Both the position numbers and the translations under genes were made by a program. From Streptomyces sp. SID3343 (lineage in GTDB: Bacteria; Actinomycetota; Actinomycetes; Streptomycetales; Streptomycetaceae), in NCBI RefSeq assembly GCF_009865215.1, contig NZ_WWJX01000773.1, positions 1 to 35,562 on the forward strand: a DNA stretch of 35,562 bases, read 5' to 3'. Position 1 is the stretch's first letter, and each line of letters begins with the position of its first letter. Below are positions 8,568-15,620 of the stretch, piece after piece. The notes below the pieces were generated by a model, which was given only the letters and a program-made list of their open reading frames with translations, ran no database searches and was not told the origin of the DNA.

Positions 8568-8861
8568 TCAGACCAGGTCGTTCTTGAACAGGTCGTGGTC
8601 GGTCAGCAGCTTCTCCAGGCGGGCCTGGTCCACGCGGCTGACCACGGCCTCGCTCTCCTGCCGGTCGCGCACGACCTTGGCGAGGGTGATGCTGGAGGTC
8701 ACGACGTAGAGCACGCCGATGCCCAGGAAGGCCCGGATCCACCGGTCCACCGGCAGGTAGGCGATGCCGATCAGCACGGCGCTGACGGACACCGCGAAGG
8801 ACAGCGCGGACTGGACGAAGAAGCCCTGGGTGTTGTTGGTGTTGCGCAGCGGCGTTGTCAT
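8568..8861 (-). CDS. YiaA/YiaB two-helix domain membrane protein
   Basis: 97 residues. Two hydrophobic helices (FFVQSALSFAVSVSAVLIGIAYL and AFLGIGVLYVVTSSITLAKVV) are joined by a short loop containing PVDRW, as expected for the YiaA/B two-helix domain. A charged cytoplasmic tail of about 35 residues follows (RDRQESEAVVSRVDQARLEKLL). The inner-membrane family has no established function. The gene is convergent with hrpA. A perfect 6+6 palindrome (8896-8911) lies 35 bp upstream of its start. Confidence 0.85.
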   Translation of the reverse strand: MTTPLRNTNNTQGFFVQSALSFAVSVSAVLIGIAYLPVDRWIRAFLGIGVLYVVTSSITLAKVVRDRQESEAVVSRVDQARLEKLLTDHDLFKNDLV

Positions 8862-8895
8862 GCCTCAAGTGTTCGCCGACAGGCGGCGCCGCACA

Positions 8896-8911
8896 TGAGT
8901 ACGACTACTCA
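8896..8911. promoter_or_regulatory. Perfect inverted repeat upstream of the YiaA/B gene
   Basis: TGAGTA-CGAC-TACTCA has perfect 6-bp arms and a 4-bp centre, 35 bp upstream of the start codon at 8861. The symmetry and position fit a repressor or activator site. I cannot assign a regulator family. Confidence 0.5.
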
Positions 8912-8923
8912 ACTCGCGGGATC

Positions 8924-8979
8924 GGTCCCGGAGTCGGGGGCGGCCGCGAAGTGACGCCGGCCCCCTCGACTCCGAGACC
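8924..8979. terminator. Long imperfect hairpin between two minus-strand genes
   Basis: The left arm (GGTCCCGGAGTCGGGGGC...) pairs with the right arm (...CCCCCTCGACTCCGAGACC) over about 20 positions with a few mismatches and a short loop near GAAGTGA. It lies just after the end of the minus-strand gene at 8992 and is therefore its likely terminator. Confidence 0.55.
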
Positions 8980-8991
8980 TATTCCGGTCGG

Positions 8992-9747
8992 CTACGCCGC
9001 GCGCCACCTGACACGGCTGTCGCCGGCCTTGGCGGAGCAGACCATCAAGGTGCCCTTGACGGTGGTACCGGTCGCACCCTCGGGGCTGCAGAACGCCCCC
9101 GGATGGACGGAGCCACCGGTGTCGGGCGGCGGGTCCTTCTTCGGCGGATCCTCCTTGGGCGGGTCCTTCTTCGGCGGGTCGGCCTTGGGTGGGTCCTTCT
9201 TCGGGGGGTCGGCCTTGGGTGGGTCCTTCTTCGGGGGGTCCGCCTTCGGGGTGTCACGCTTCGGCGGGTCCGCCTTGGGCGGGTCCGGTACGTTCGCCGT
9301 TTCCGGCGTCGGTTCGATCACCGGCGGCTGCTCGACCGGAGCGGCCGTGGTCGGCGGCGGTTCCGTGGTCGGGGCCGCGGTCGTCGGGGGCGCCGACGTG
9401 GCCGGGACGGCCGTCGTGGTGACGGGGGTCGGGAGCGGTGAGGACGTCGAGGCCGGCGTGACCTTGTCGGCGTCCTTGCCGTCCTTCGAGTCCCCGATCG
9501 CACCCGACGCCGCGCCGAGGAACAGCAGACCGGCCGCGACGCCGGCGCCGATCTTCACCGGCTTGAGCCACGTGGTGAATTTGATCATCAGGAAGATGCC
9601 GACCGGCGCGAACAGGACGAGCAGCACGACGATCCACAAGGTACGTCGATACCAGGGAAGTGGCGGCTGGGGTTGCGGAGGGAACCTGTGTGGCTGCGGA
9701 GGGTACGCGTCTCCGAAGCCCGGGCCCCCACCCGTTCCATATGACAT
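8992..9747 (-). CDS. Pro/Lys-repeat membrane-anchored protein
   Basis: 251 residues. The order is a Pro/Gln-rich N-terminus (about 35 residues), two closely spaced hydrophobic helices (LWIVVLLVLFAPVGIFLMI and IGAGVAAGLLFLGAASGAI), a Ser/Thr/Pro-rich linker, then a striking run of DPPKKDPPKAD-type pentapeptides of about 55 residues. The final domain (HPGAFCSPEGATGTTVKGTLMVCSAKAGDSRVRW) has two cysteines and recurs at the C-terminus of many actinomycete surface proteins. The Pro/Lys block could span peptidoglycan and present the last domain at the surface; that is inference. In DNA the block is a tandem repeat of about 30 bp (about 9128-9290). Palindromes at 9780-9806 lie just upstream. Confidence 0.75.
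   Translation of the reverse strand: MSYGTGGGPGFGDAYPPQPHRFPPQPQPPLPWYRRTLWIVVLLVLFAPVGIFLMIKFTTWLKPVKIGAGVAAGLLFLGAASGAIGDSKDGKDADKVTPASTSSPLPTPVTTTAVPATSAPPTTAAPTTEPPPTTAAPVEQPPVIEPTPETANVPDPPKADPPKRDTPKADPPKKDPPKADPPKKDPPKADPPKKDPPKEDPPKKDPPPDTGGSVHPGAFCSPEGATGTTVKGTLMVCSAKAGDSRVRWRAA
9128..9290. repeat. In-frame 30-bp tandem repeats (Pro-Lys-Asp coding)
   Basis: Near-identical units containing GGGTCCTTCTTCGG and GGTCGGCCTTGGGT alternate about every 30 bp. On the minus strand they encode PPKKD/PPKAD pentapeptides. Copy number is likely to vary between strains. Confidence 0.8.
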
Positions 9748-9779
9748 GTGCGCATGGTGGCAGCAGCGACACGTGTGAA

Positions 9780-9806
9780 TCGATCACGTGATCGAATCGA
9801 GATTCG
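9780..9806. promoter_or_regulatory. Two overlapping palindromes upstream of the Pro/Lys-repeat gene
   Basis: TCGATCACGTGATCGA (9780-9795) is a perfect 16-bp palindrome. It overlaps CGAATC-GA-GATTCG (9793-9806), a second perfect inverted repeat. Both lie 33-59 bp upstream of the start at 9747 and may form a compound operator. No regulator is assigned. Confidence 0.5.
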
Positions 9807-9867
9807 GCCACCAACCGCCTTGTAGGCGAGTGGCCGATAAATGCCGTGGTTTCGGCTCGACGCGCAA

Positions 9868-9907
9868 AGGGGCGCCGGGCCGTCCCGAGGGATGGCCCGG
9901 CGCCCCT
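9868..9907. terminator. Terminator of lon
   Basis: Perfect 14-bp stem: AGGGGCGCCGGGCC (9868-9881) pairs with GGCCCGGCGCCCCT (9894-9907) around a 12-base loop. It lies about 50 bp past the lon stop codon on the minus strand. Confidence 0.8.
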
Positions 9908-9959
9908 GCCGCGGCTACGGCAACAATCGCGCCTACGTCGCCTACCGCGACTACCGCGA

Positions 9960-12377
9960 CTACGCGGCGATCGAGTGCGTCGCCGTGGCCGGCTCCAACG
10001 CCAACTCCAGCACCTCGCGCACGTCGGCGACCGCGTGCACGGTGAGCCGGCTGAGGACCTCCTCGGGGACGTCGTCCAGGTCGGCCTCGTTGCGCTTGGG
10101 GATCAGCACCGTCGTGACGCCGGCCCGCTCCGCCGCGAGCAGCTTCTGCTTGACGCCGCCGATCGGCAACACCCGCCCGGTAAGGGATACTTCACCGGTC
10201 ATCGCGACATCCGACCGAACCGGGCGCCCGGTCAGCAGCGACACCAGCGCCGTGGTCATCGTGACACCGGCACTGGGACCGTCCTTGGGCACGGCGCCCG
10301 CGGGGACGTGGATGTGCACGCCGCGGTCCTTCAGATCGCCGACCGGCACCTCCAGCTCCGCCCCGCGCGAGCGCAGGTACGACAGCGCTATCTGGGCCGA
10401 CTCCTTCATCACGTCGCCGAGCTGACCGGTCAGGGTCAGCCCCGTACCGCCCGTCTCCGCGTCCGCCAGCGACGCCTCGATGTACAGCACGTCGCCGCCC
10501 GCACCGGTGACCGCCAGGCCGGTGGCCACGCCCGGAACCGCCGTACGCTGCTCGGCCTTGCTCAGCAACGACTCCGGGGTGTGCCGCGGCCGGCCGAGGT
10601 AGTCACGCAGGTCGCCCGCGTCCACGACGATCGGCAACGGGTGCGATTCGGCGTCGAGCGCCTGCCGGGCCGCGACCTTGCGCAGCACCCGGGCAATGGA
10701 GCGCTCCAGGGTACGCACGCCCGCCTCGCGGGTGTACTCCCCCGCGAGCAGCCGCAGCGCGTCCTCGGTGAAGCTCACCTCGCTCGCGTCCAGGCCCGCC
10801 TTGTCGAGCTGGCGGGTGATCAGGTGATCACGGGCGATGACGACCTTCTCGTCCTCGGTGTAGCCGTCGAGCCGGACCAGTTCCATCCGGTCGAGCAGCG
10901 GCTCGGGGATGGTCTCCAGCACGTTGGCCGTGGCCAGGAACACGACGTCGGACAGGTCGAGTTCGACCTCGAGGTAGTGGTCCCGGAAGGTGTGGTTCTG
11001 CGCCGGGTCCAAGACCTCCAGGAGGGCCGCCGTCGGATCGCCCCGATAGTCGGAGCCGACCTTGTCGATCTCGTCGAGCAGGACGACGGGGTTCATGCTG
11101 CCCGCCTCCTTGATCGCCCGAACGATCCGACCGGGCAGCGCACCCACGTACGTCCTGCGGTGACCGCGGACCTCGGCCTCGTCGCGCACCCCGCCGAGGG
11201 CGACGCGCACGAACGAGCGGCCCATCGCGCGGGCGACGGACTCGCCCAGCGACGTCTTGCCGACGCCGGGCGGACCCACGAGCGCGAGCACCGCGCCGGA
11301 GCGCCGACCGCCGACGACACCCAGACCGCGCTCCTCGCGACGCTTGCGAACCGCCAGGTATTCGACGATGCGCTCCTTGACGTCCACGAGACCCGAGTGG
11401 TCCGCGTCCAGGATCGCGCGGGCCTCGGCGATGTCGTACGCGTCCTCGGTCCGCTCGTTCCACGGCATTTCCAGGACGGTGTCCAGCCACGTGCGGATCC
11501 AGCCGCCCTCGGGCGACGCGTCGGACGCGTGCTCCAGCTTGTCGACCTCCTTGAGGGCCGCTTCGAGCACCTTCTCCGGCAGGTTCGCGGCCTCGACCCG
11601 CGCCCGGTAGTCCTCTTCCTCACTGTCCGGGGTGCCGTTGAGCTCGTTGAGCTCCTTGCGCACCGCGGCGAGCTGCTGCTTGAGCAGGAACTCGCGCTGC
11701 TGCTTGTCCATGCCCTCCTGGACGTCCTTGCGGATCGTCTCGGCGACGTCGAGCTCGGCGAGGTGGTCGCGCGTCCAGCCGACCACCTTGGTCAGCCGCT
11801 CCCGGACGTCGACGGTCTGGAGCACGTCGATCTTCTGCTGGAGCGTCAGGTAGGGCGCGTATCCGGAGTTGTCGGCCAGGTCACTGGGGTCCTCCAGCGC
11901 CTGGACGTGGTCCACGACCTGCCACGCGCCACGCTTGCCGAGCACGGTGGTGACCAGGGCCTTGTACTCGCGGGCCAGCTCCTGGGTCTGCTCGTCGGCC
12001 TCGACGTCCGCCACCCGGGTCGCCTCGACCCACAGGGCCGCGCCCGGCCCGGTCGTACCACTGCCGATGCGCACCCGACTCACCCCGCGTACGACCACCA
12101 CGGACTCCCCGCCCGGCAGCCGCCCGACCTGCTCGATCACCCCGAGCGTGCCGACGGCGGGGTATTGCCCGCCGTCGCGTGGAACAAGCAGCACCCGCGC
12201 CTTGCTCTCCGTACGGATGCCCGCCCCGCTCTGCTGCCCGGCGGCGGCGCGGGCGGCATCCACGGCCGCGCGCGTCTCGGCGTCGTCGAGTTCGAGCGGG
12301 ACCACCATGCCGGGCAGAACGACAACGTCGTCCAAGGGAAGAACCGGCAGGGTCAGAGTCCCGATGGTCTCGCTCAT
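9960..12377 (-). CDS. lon: ATP-dependent endopeptidase La (Lon)
   Basis: 805 residues, normal for LonA. The N-terminal substrate-binding LON domain (LPVLPLDDVVVLPGMVVPLEL...) is followed by a coiled-coil region (KQQREFLLKQQLAAVRKEL), an AAA+ module with Walker A GPPGVGKT (368-375) and Walker B VVLLDEIDK, and a C-terminal protease domain. The catalytic Ser-Lys dyad is Ser702 (DGPSAGVT) and Lys745 (VKQKLL); their spacing of 43 equals that of E. coli Ser679/Lys722. It degrades damaged and selected regulatory proteins in the cytosol. The ATG at 12377 follows a GAGGGG Shine-Dalgarno. A HAIR-like element at 12410-12430 suggests HspR control, as known for lon in Streptomyces. The gene is monocistronic, ending at the hairpin 9868-9907. 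Confidence 0.97.
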   Translation of the reverse strand: MSETIGTLTLPVLPLDDVVVLPGMVVPLELDDAETRAAVDAARAAAGQQSGAGIRTESKARVLLVPRDGGQYPAVGTLGVIEQVGRLPGGESVVVVRGVSRVRIGSGTTGPGAALWVEATRVADVEADEQTQELAREYKALVTTVLGKRGAWQVVDHVQALEDPSDLADNSGYAPYLTLQQKIDVLQTVDVRERLTKVVGWTRDHLAELDVAETIRKDVQEGMDKQQREFLLKQQLAAVRKELNELNGTPDSEEEDYRARVEAANLPEKVLEAALKEVDKLEHASDASPEGGWIRTWLDTVLEMPWNERTEDAYDIAEARAILDADHSGLVDVKERIVEYLAVRKRREERGLGVVGGRRSGAVLALVGPPGVGKTSLGESVARAMGRSFVRVALGGVRDEAEVRGHRRTYVGALPGRIVRAIKEAGSMNPVVLLDEIDKVGSDYRGDPTAALLEVLDPAQNHTFRDHYLEVELDLSDVVFLATANVLETIPEPLLDRMELVRLDGYTEDEKVVIARDHLITRQLDKAGLDASEVSFTEDALRLLAGEYTREAGVRTLERSIARVLRKVAARQALDAESHPLPIVVDAGDLRDYLGRPRHTPESLLSKAEQRTAVPGVATGLAVTGAGGDVLYIEASLADAETGGTGLTLTGQLGDVMKESAQIALSYLRSRGAELEVPVGDLKDRGVHIHVPAGAVPKDGPSAGVTMTTALVSLLTGRPVRSDVAMTGEVSLTGRVLPIGGVKQKLLAAERAGVTTVLIPKRNEADLDDVPEEVLSRLTVHAVADVREVLELALEPATATHSIAA

Positions 12378-12409
12378 GTCATACCCCTCAAGTCGCCACA
12401 GTCGAAAAA

Positions 12410-12430
12410 CTTGCGCTGCATTGACTCAAG
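12410..12430 (-). promoter_or_regulatory. HAIR-like element (HspR operator) upstream of lon
   Basis: Read on the lon strand: CTTGAGT-N7-GCGCAAG. The HAIR consensus bound by the heat-shock repressor HspR is CTTGAGT-N7-ACTCAAG, so the first half-site is perfect and the second matches at five of seven positions, with exact spacing. It lies 33-53 bp upstream of the lon start. HspR repression of lon is established in Streptomyces. A further CTTGAG (12387-12392, minus strand) adjoins the ribosome binding site. Confidence 0.8.
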
Positions 12431-12683
12431 AAACAAGAGCCCCCCTTTGTTCCCCACCTCTTGCCCCGGGTGTTCGCCCTCGGCGAATTCCTGTCCTACG
12501 ACGTGTCTCTTCGCGCGACGCAGACAAAGCGCGCTCGCGTGAGATGGGGGTTTCGGCCGGTGGGGCTCGGCTGTGACCTCGCCGGTCGTCACACGCGCGA
12601 GCCGCCCTCGCTTCCCCGTCGTCTTTCCTCACCCCTCCCGGGGAATCCGGCGGTGAGGAACGCCGACGGCTGTCCCGAGGGCG

Positions 12684-13523
12684 CTACCGCTCCGGGCCGG
12701 CGTCCCGGTGGTGGGTGGCGTGCAGGCTGCCGAGCAGGGAGAGCGCCTGGGCGCTGGGGCTGCCCGGTTCGGCGTGGTAGATCACCAACTGCTGGCCGGA
12801 CGCGCCGCGGACGTCGAAGGTCTGGTAGGTGAGGTCGAGGGGCCCGACGTCGGGGTGGACGAGCTTCTTGCCGTCACGGGACTTCCCGTGGACGCTGTGC
12901 GCGGACCACAGGGCGGCGAACTCGTCGCTCTCCTCGATCAGGGCGTCGACGAGATCGTGCAGGCGCCGATAATTCGGGTCCAGGCCCATGGCGTGGCGCA
13001 GTCCGGCGACGACCGCCTCCGCTGCCCGCCCCCACTGCGTGAAGAAGTCTCGCGCGGCCGGGTCGAGGAAGGTCATGCGCGCCATGTTGTCCATGGTCTC
13101 GAACGCGGAGAACAGCGCGACGGCCAGCGCGTTCGACGCCAGGAAGTCGTCGGCCGGGTTCAGGACGAACGCCGCCGCGTTCGGATACGCGTCCAGCAGT
13201 TGCCGCAGCGCGGGACTGACCGCCTCCCTCGGCTGCCGCCGACTCTCCGGCGCGGTGCCCGCCAACCGGAACATGTGCGCCCGCGCTTCGTCGTCCATCA
13301 GCAGCGCGCCGCCGATCGCTTCGAGGATCTGCGGGGAAGGGCTGCGCTCGCGGCCCTGTTCGAGGCGGGCGTAGTAGTCGCTGTTCATGCCGGCCAAAAC
13401 GGCGACCTCCTCCCGTCGCAGCCCCGCCACCCGGCGCGCGCCGTAGGAGGCGAGCCCGACGTCGTCGGGTCGCAGGCGGGCGCGGTGGGCGCGGAGGAAT
13501 TCTCCGAGATCGTTGCCGTTCAC
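12684..13523 (-). CDS. XRE-family regulator with MmyB-like ligand-binding domain
   Basis: 279 residues. The N-terminal helix-turn-helix covers about residues 5-75 (LGEFLRAHRARLRP, then VAGLRREEVAVLAGMNSDYYARLEQGR). The C-terminal part of about 170 residues matches the MmyB-like ligand-binding domain (ALRQLLDAYPNAAAFVLNPADDFLASNALA..., and near the end HPDVGPLDLTYQTFDV). This class is abundant in actinomycetes and usually controls a divergent dehydrogenase or reductase gene. Here it is divergent from an Atu4866-like gene and an SDR, with an 11+11 inverted repeat (13553-13581) in the 127-bp gap. Local autoregulation and control of the operon is therefore likely but inferred. MmyB-type domains are reported to bind fatty-acid-like ligands. 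Confidence 0.9.
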   Translation of the reverse strand: MNGNDLGEFLRAHRARLRPDDVGLASYGARRVAGLRREEVAVLAGMNSDYYARLEQGRERSPSPQILEAIGGALLMDDEARAHMFRLAGTAPESRRQPREAVSPALRQLLDAYPNAAAFVLNPADDFLASNALAVALFSAFETMDNMARMTFLDPAARDFFTQWGRAAEAVVAGLRHAMGLDPNYRRLHDLVDALIEESDEFAALWSAHSVHGKSRDGKKLVHPDVGPLDLTYQTFDVRGASGQQLVIYHAEPGSPSAQALSLLGSLHATHHRDAGPER

Positions 13524-13552
13524 CCCTCCAGGCTAGGTCGTCCTCCACGGCG

Positions 13553-13581
13553 CGTGCCTGGGTGCGCCGTACCCGGGCACG
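13553..13581. promoter_or_regulatory. Candidate operator between the MmyB-type regulator and the SDR operon
   Basis: CGTGCCTGGGT (13553-13563) and ACCCGGGCACG (13571-13581) pair at 10 of 11 positions around a 7-bp spacer. The site lies 30 bp upstream of the regulator start and 70 bp upstream of the divergent operon, a good place to control both. Confidence 0.55.
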
Positions 13582-13650
13582 ACTCGTCCTGGTTCGGCTC
13601 CCTCCGGCCGCCCACGCTGGTGATCGGCATCCGCGAAAGCAAGGGAGCGC

Positions 13651-13944
13651 ATGGTGGGAAAGCAGTCGAGTACGCCGGAGGACGCCTCCGGGCGAAGGAC
13701 CGGTGACGTGGACGTGGTCGGAATGTGGGTGACGGCGGACGGGCACATCCGGCAGGAGCTCCGCGCCGACGGCCGCTACGACGAGGCCCGCGGCACCCGT
13801 CGCAGCGCCTACACCGGCCGCTACACGGTGACCGGCGCCCATCTCGACTACGTCGACGACACCGGCTTCACCGCCACGGGCGACATCCGCGACGGCGTGC
13901 TCTTCCACGAGCACCTCGTCCTCCACAAGGAAGAGCTGGCATGA
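13651..13944 (+). CDS. Atu4866-domain protein
   Basis: 97 residues. After about 20 disordered residues comes a compact beta-rich domain: VVGMWVTADGHIRQELRADGRYDEARGTRR, then YTGRYTVTGAHLDYVDDTGFTATGDIRDGVLFHEHLVL. This matches the small Atu4866-type family named after an Agrobacterium protein of solved structure and unknown function. The pattern of addressed W/G/D residues around a beta barrel suggests small-ligand binding. The stop overlaps the next start by four bases (ATGA at 13941), so it is translationally coupled to the SDR. It is the first gene of a two-gene operon divergent from the MmyB-type regulator. Confidence 0.8.
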   Translation: MVGKQSSTPEDASGRRTGDVDVVGMWVTADGHIRQELRADGRYDEARGTRRSAYTGRYTVTGAHLDYVDDTGFTATGDIRDGVLFHEHLVLHKEELA

Positions 13945-14789
13945 CTCACACGACCAAGACCTTGCTGATCACCGGCGCCGGCAGTGGCCTCGGCCGCGCC
14001 TTCGCCATCGCGGCTCTCGACGCCGGACACACCGTCGTCGGCACCGTCCGCAAGGACGCCGACGCGACCGCCTTCACCGCCCTGCACCGCGAGCGTGCGC
14101 ACGCCCGCATCCTCGACGTGACCGACGACGAGGCCGTGTTCGCCGTGGTGGGTGAGGTGGAGGACGTCGTCGGCCCCATCGACGTGCTGATCGCCAACGC
14201 CGGCTACGGCCTGGAGGGCACCTTCGAGGAGACGCCCCTGGCCGACCTGCGCGCCCAGTTCGACGTCAACGTCTTCGGCGCGGCAGCCACCGTCCAGGCC
14301 GTCCTGCCGTTCATGCGCGAACGGCGCCGCGGGCACATCCTGGCCGTCACCTCCATGGGCGGCCTGGCCGGCTTTCCCGGGGTATCCGCCTACTGCGGCA
14401 GCAAATACGCCCTCGAAGGCATCCTCGAAGCCGTCGGCAAGGAAATCGCGGCCTTCGGCATCCACGTCACCGCGATCGAGCCCGGATCCTTCCGCACCGA
14501 CTGGGCCGGGCGCTCGATGATCCGCGCACCGCGGTCCATCCCCGACTACGACGACCTGTTCGAACCCATCCGCGCCGCCCGCCGACAGGCCGACGGGCGG
14601 CAACTCGGCAACCCGGCCCAAGCGGCCGCCGCCGTTTTGCACATCCTCGACGCACCCGACCCGCCCGCCCACCTCGTCCTCGGCTCCGACGCCCTACGCC
14701 TGATCCGAGCAGGCCGCGACGCCGTCGACAGTGACCTGAACACGTGGGAAGACCTCGCCCGTTCCACCGACTTCCCCCAGGGAAGCTGA
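13941..14789 (+). CDS. SDR family oxidoreductase
   Basis: 282 residues, classical short-chain dehydrogenase/reductase. It has the cofactor motif TGAGSGLG (11-18), the NAG motif (ANAGYG), the structural segment ILAVTSMGGLAGFPG, and the catalytic pair Tyr151-x3-Lys155 (YCGSK). A PGSFRTDW segment follows, typical of the subfamily annotated as oxidoreductases with DHRS-like specificity. It probably reduces or oxidises a small carbonyl/alcohol with NADP(H); the basic residue Arg38 after the second strand (TVRKDAD) favours NADP, which is inference. The ATG at 13941 lies inside the stop of the Atu4866 gene. A strong hairpin at 14882-14927 ends the operon. Confidence 0.9.
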   Translation: MTHTTKTLLITGAGSGLGRAFAIAALDAGHTVVGTVRKDADATAFTALHRERAHARILDVTDDEAVFAVVGEVEDVVGPIDVLIANAGYGLEGTFEETPLADLRAQFDVNVFGAAATVQAVLPFMRERRRGHILAVTSMGGLAGFPGVSAYCGSKYALEGILEAVGKEIAAFGIHVTAIEPGSFRTDWAGRSMIRAPRSIPDYDDLFEPIRAARRQADGRQLGNPAQAAAAVLHILDAPDPPAHLVLGSDALRLIRAGRDAVDSDLNTWEDLARSTDFPQGS

Positions 14790-15095
14790 GCCGGCGAGCA
14801 GACACCCCGCTCGGTACGCAAGCCCGGAACCCGGAACCGGGGGGACCGGGAACCGCAGCGGAACCCGGGCGGGAATCGAGGCTGCCACCCGCACCGCCGC
14901 CATGTCGGCGGCGTGCGGGGCCGGCAGTGACAGGTCTTCACCCTCTGTAGGCGGCCTGTTCACGTGGGGGCGAAGGTGCGGTAGTGCCGATAGGCGATCA
15001 TGGGGGCGGGTGTAAGAACCCGGGACACCGCCATCGGGACCCGCGGACCCGTCCGGCGGATCCGTATTCGCGCTCGGACCCACGAAGGACGGCAC
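14790..15095. other. Intergenic region with a terminator and GGAACCGGG-type repeats
   Basis: 306 bp between the SDR stop and the SRSC protein. It holds degenerate direct repeats of CCGGAACC/ACCGGGAACC type at about 14823-14875, the hairpin at 14882-14927, and presumably the promoter of the next gene. I see no riboswitch or small gene that I can support. Confidence 0.5.
14882..14927. terminator. Terminator of the SDR operon
   Basis: CTGCC-A-CCCGCACCGCCGCC pairs with GGCGGCGTGCGGGGCCGGCAG around a short ATGTC loop, with small bulges. It lies about 93 bp after the SDR stop. Confidence 0.65.
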
Positions 15096-15368
15096 GTGAC
15101 CGACTACGAGGACCACATCGTCATCTATCGACGAGAGCACAGCCGTTCGTGCCGACACATGCTCCCGATCGTCCGCACGATCGCCAACGGCATCGGTATC
15201 CCGCTGCGGGAAGTGGTGATGGACACCGCCGCGGCCGACCACGCGGGACTACCGGTCCTGCCCACGACCCGTCGCATCCGCAACGGGACGATCATCGGCG
15301 AGGTGATCGGGGCGATGCCGCCGACCCAGGTGGTGGCGGCGCTGGCCCATCCGATGCCGCGGAGCTGA
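15096..15368 (+). CDS. Small thioredoxin-fold protein with an SRSC active site
   Basis: 90 residues. It aligns by eye with thioredoxin: HSRSCRHMLPIV (15-26) matches the WCGPCKMIAPIL active-site helix, VVMD (40-43) the central strand and Asp, and LPVLPTTRRIRNGTIIGEVIGA (52-73) the cis-proline strand (Pro56) and the following Gly-rich hairpin. The N-terminal resolving position is Ser16 rather than Cys, leaving Cys19 alone. The usual buried N-terminal strand is shortened. A single-thiol protein cannot do normal dithiol exchange, so a monothiol/glutathione- or mycothiol-linked or binding role is possible; this is inference. GTG 15096 follows AAGGAC; the frame is open to GTG 15000, but that adds an Arg-rich stretch with no Shine-Dalgarno. 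A T-tract terminator follows. Confidence 0.65.
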   Translation: MTDYEDHIVIYRREHSRSCRHMLPIVRTIANGIGIPLREVVMDTAAADHAGLPVLPTTRRIRNGTIIGEVIGAMPPTQVVAALAHPMPRS

Positions 15369-15396
15369 GCACACACCGGTAATCCATGACCACCAC

Positions 15397-15437
15397 ACGA
15401 CGGCGACGCTGCCCGAAACGGCGTCGTCGTTTTTTCG
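15397..15437 (+). terminator. Terminator with T tract
   Basis: CACGACGGCGACGCTGCC and GGCGTCGTCGT form an imperfect stem around CGAAAC, followed by TTTTTT. It lies about 30 bp after the SRSC protein gene. Confidence 0.65.
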
Positions 15438-15529
15438 TGGGTCAAGCACGCGGACACGGTCGCGGGCCCGGAGAACCGGGTCGCGGGAACCGAGCGCCGG
15501 ATGCACGCAGTTGCCCGACCAAACCACGC

Positions 15530-15560
15530 TTGACTTCAAGTGAGCTTTAGCTTCTAACGT
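15530..15560 (+). promoter_or_regulatory. MerR-type promoter/operator of the FMN reductase-MFS operon
   Basis: TTGACT (15530-15535) is followed by a CTTCAAGT-GA-GCTTTAG imperfect dyad and then TAACGT (15555-15560), leaving a 19-bp spacer. An overlong spacer with a dyad between -35 and -10 is the hallmark of promoters activated by MerR-family regulators. With 17-bp spacing, TCTAAC (15553-15558) would be an alternative -10. The start codon is about 60 bp downstream. Confidence 0.6.
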
Positions 15561-15620
15561 TTCTCTCGTCACCCGGCGCACCGGTCGCCGGGGACACCCA
15601 GTACCTCTCGGGGGAACGCC

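Noticed and set aside
9846-12542. Roughly 900-codon open frame on the + strand opposite lon
   Set aside because: Low-complexity Arg/Val/Leu-rich shadow; lon on the minus strand has all catalytic motifs.
14940-15090. Riboswitch upstream of the SRSC protein
   Set aside because: GC-rich stems are present but no conserved motif of a known riboswitch class is visible.
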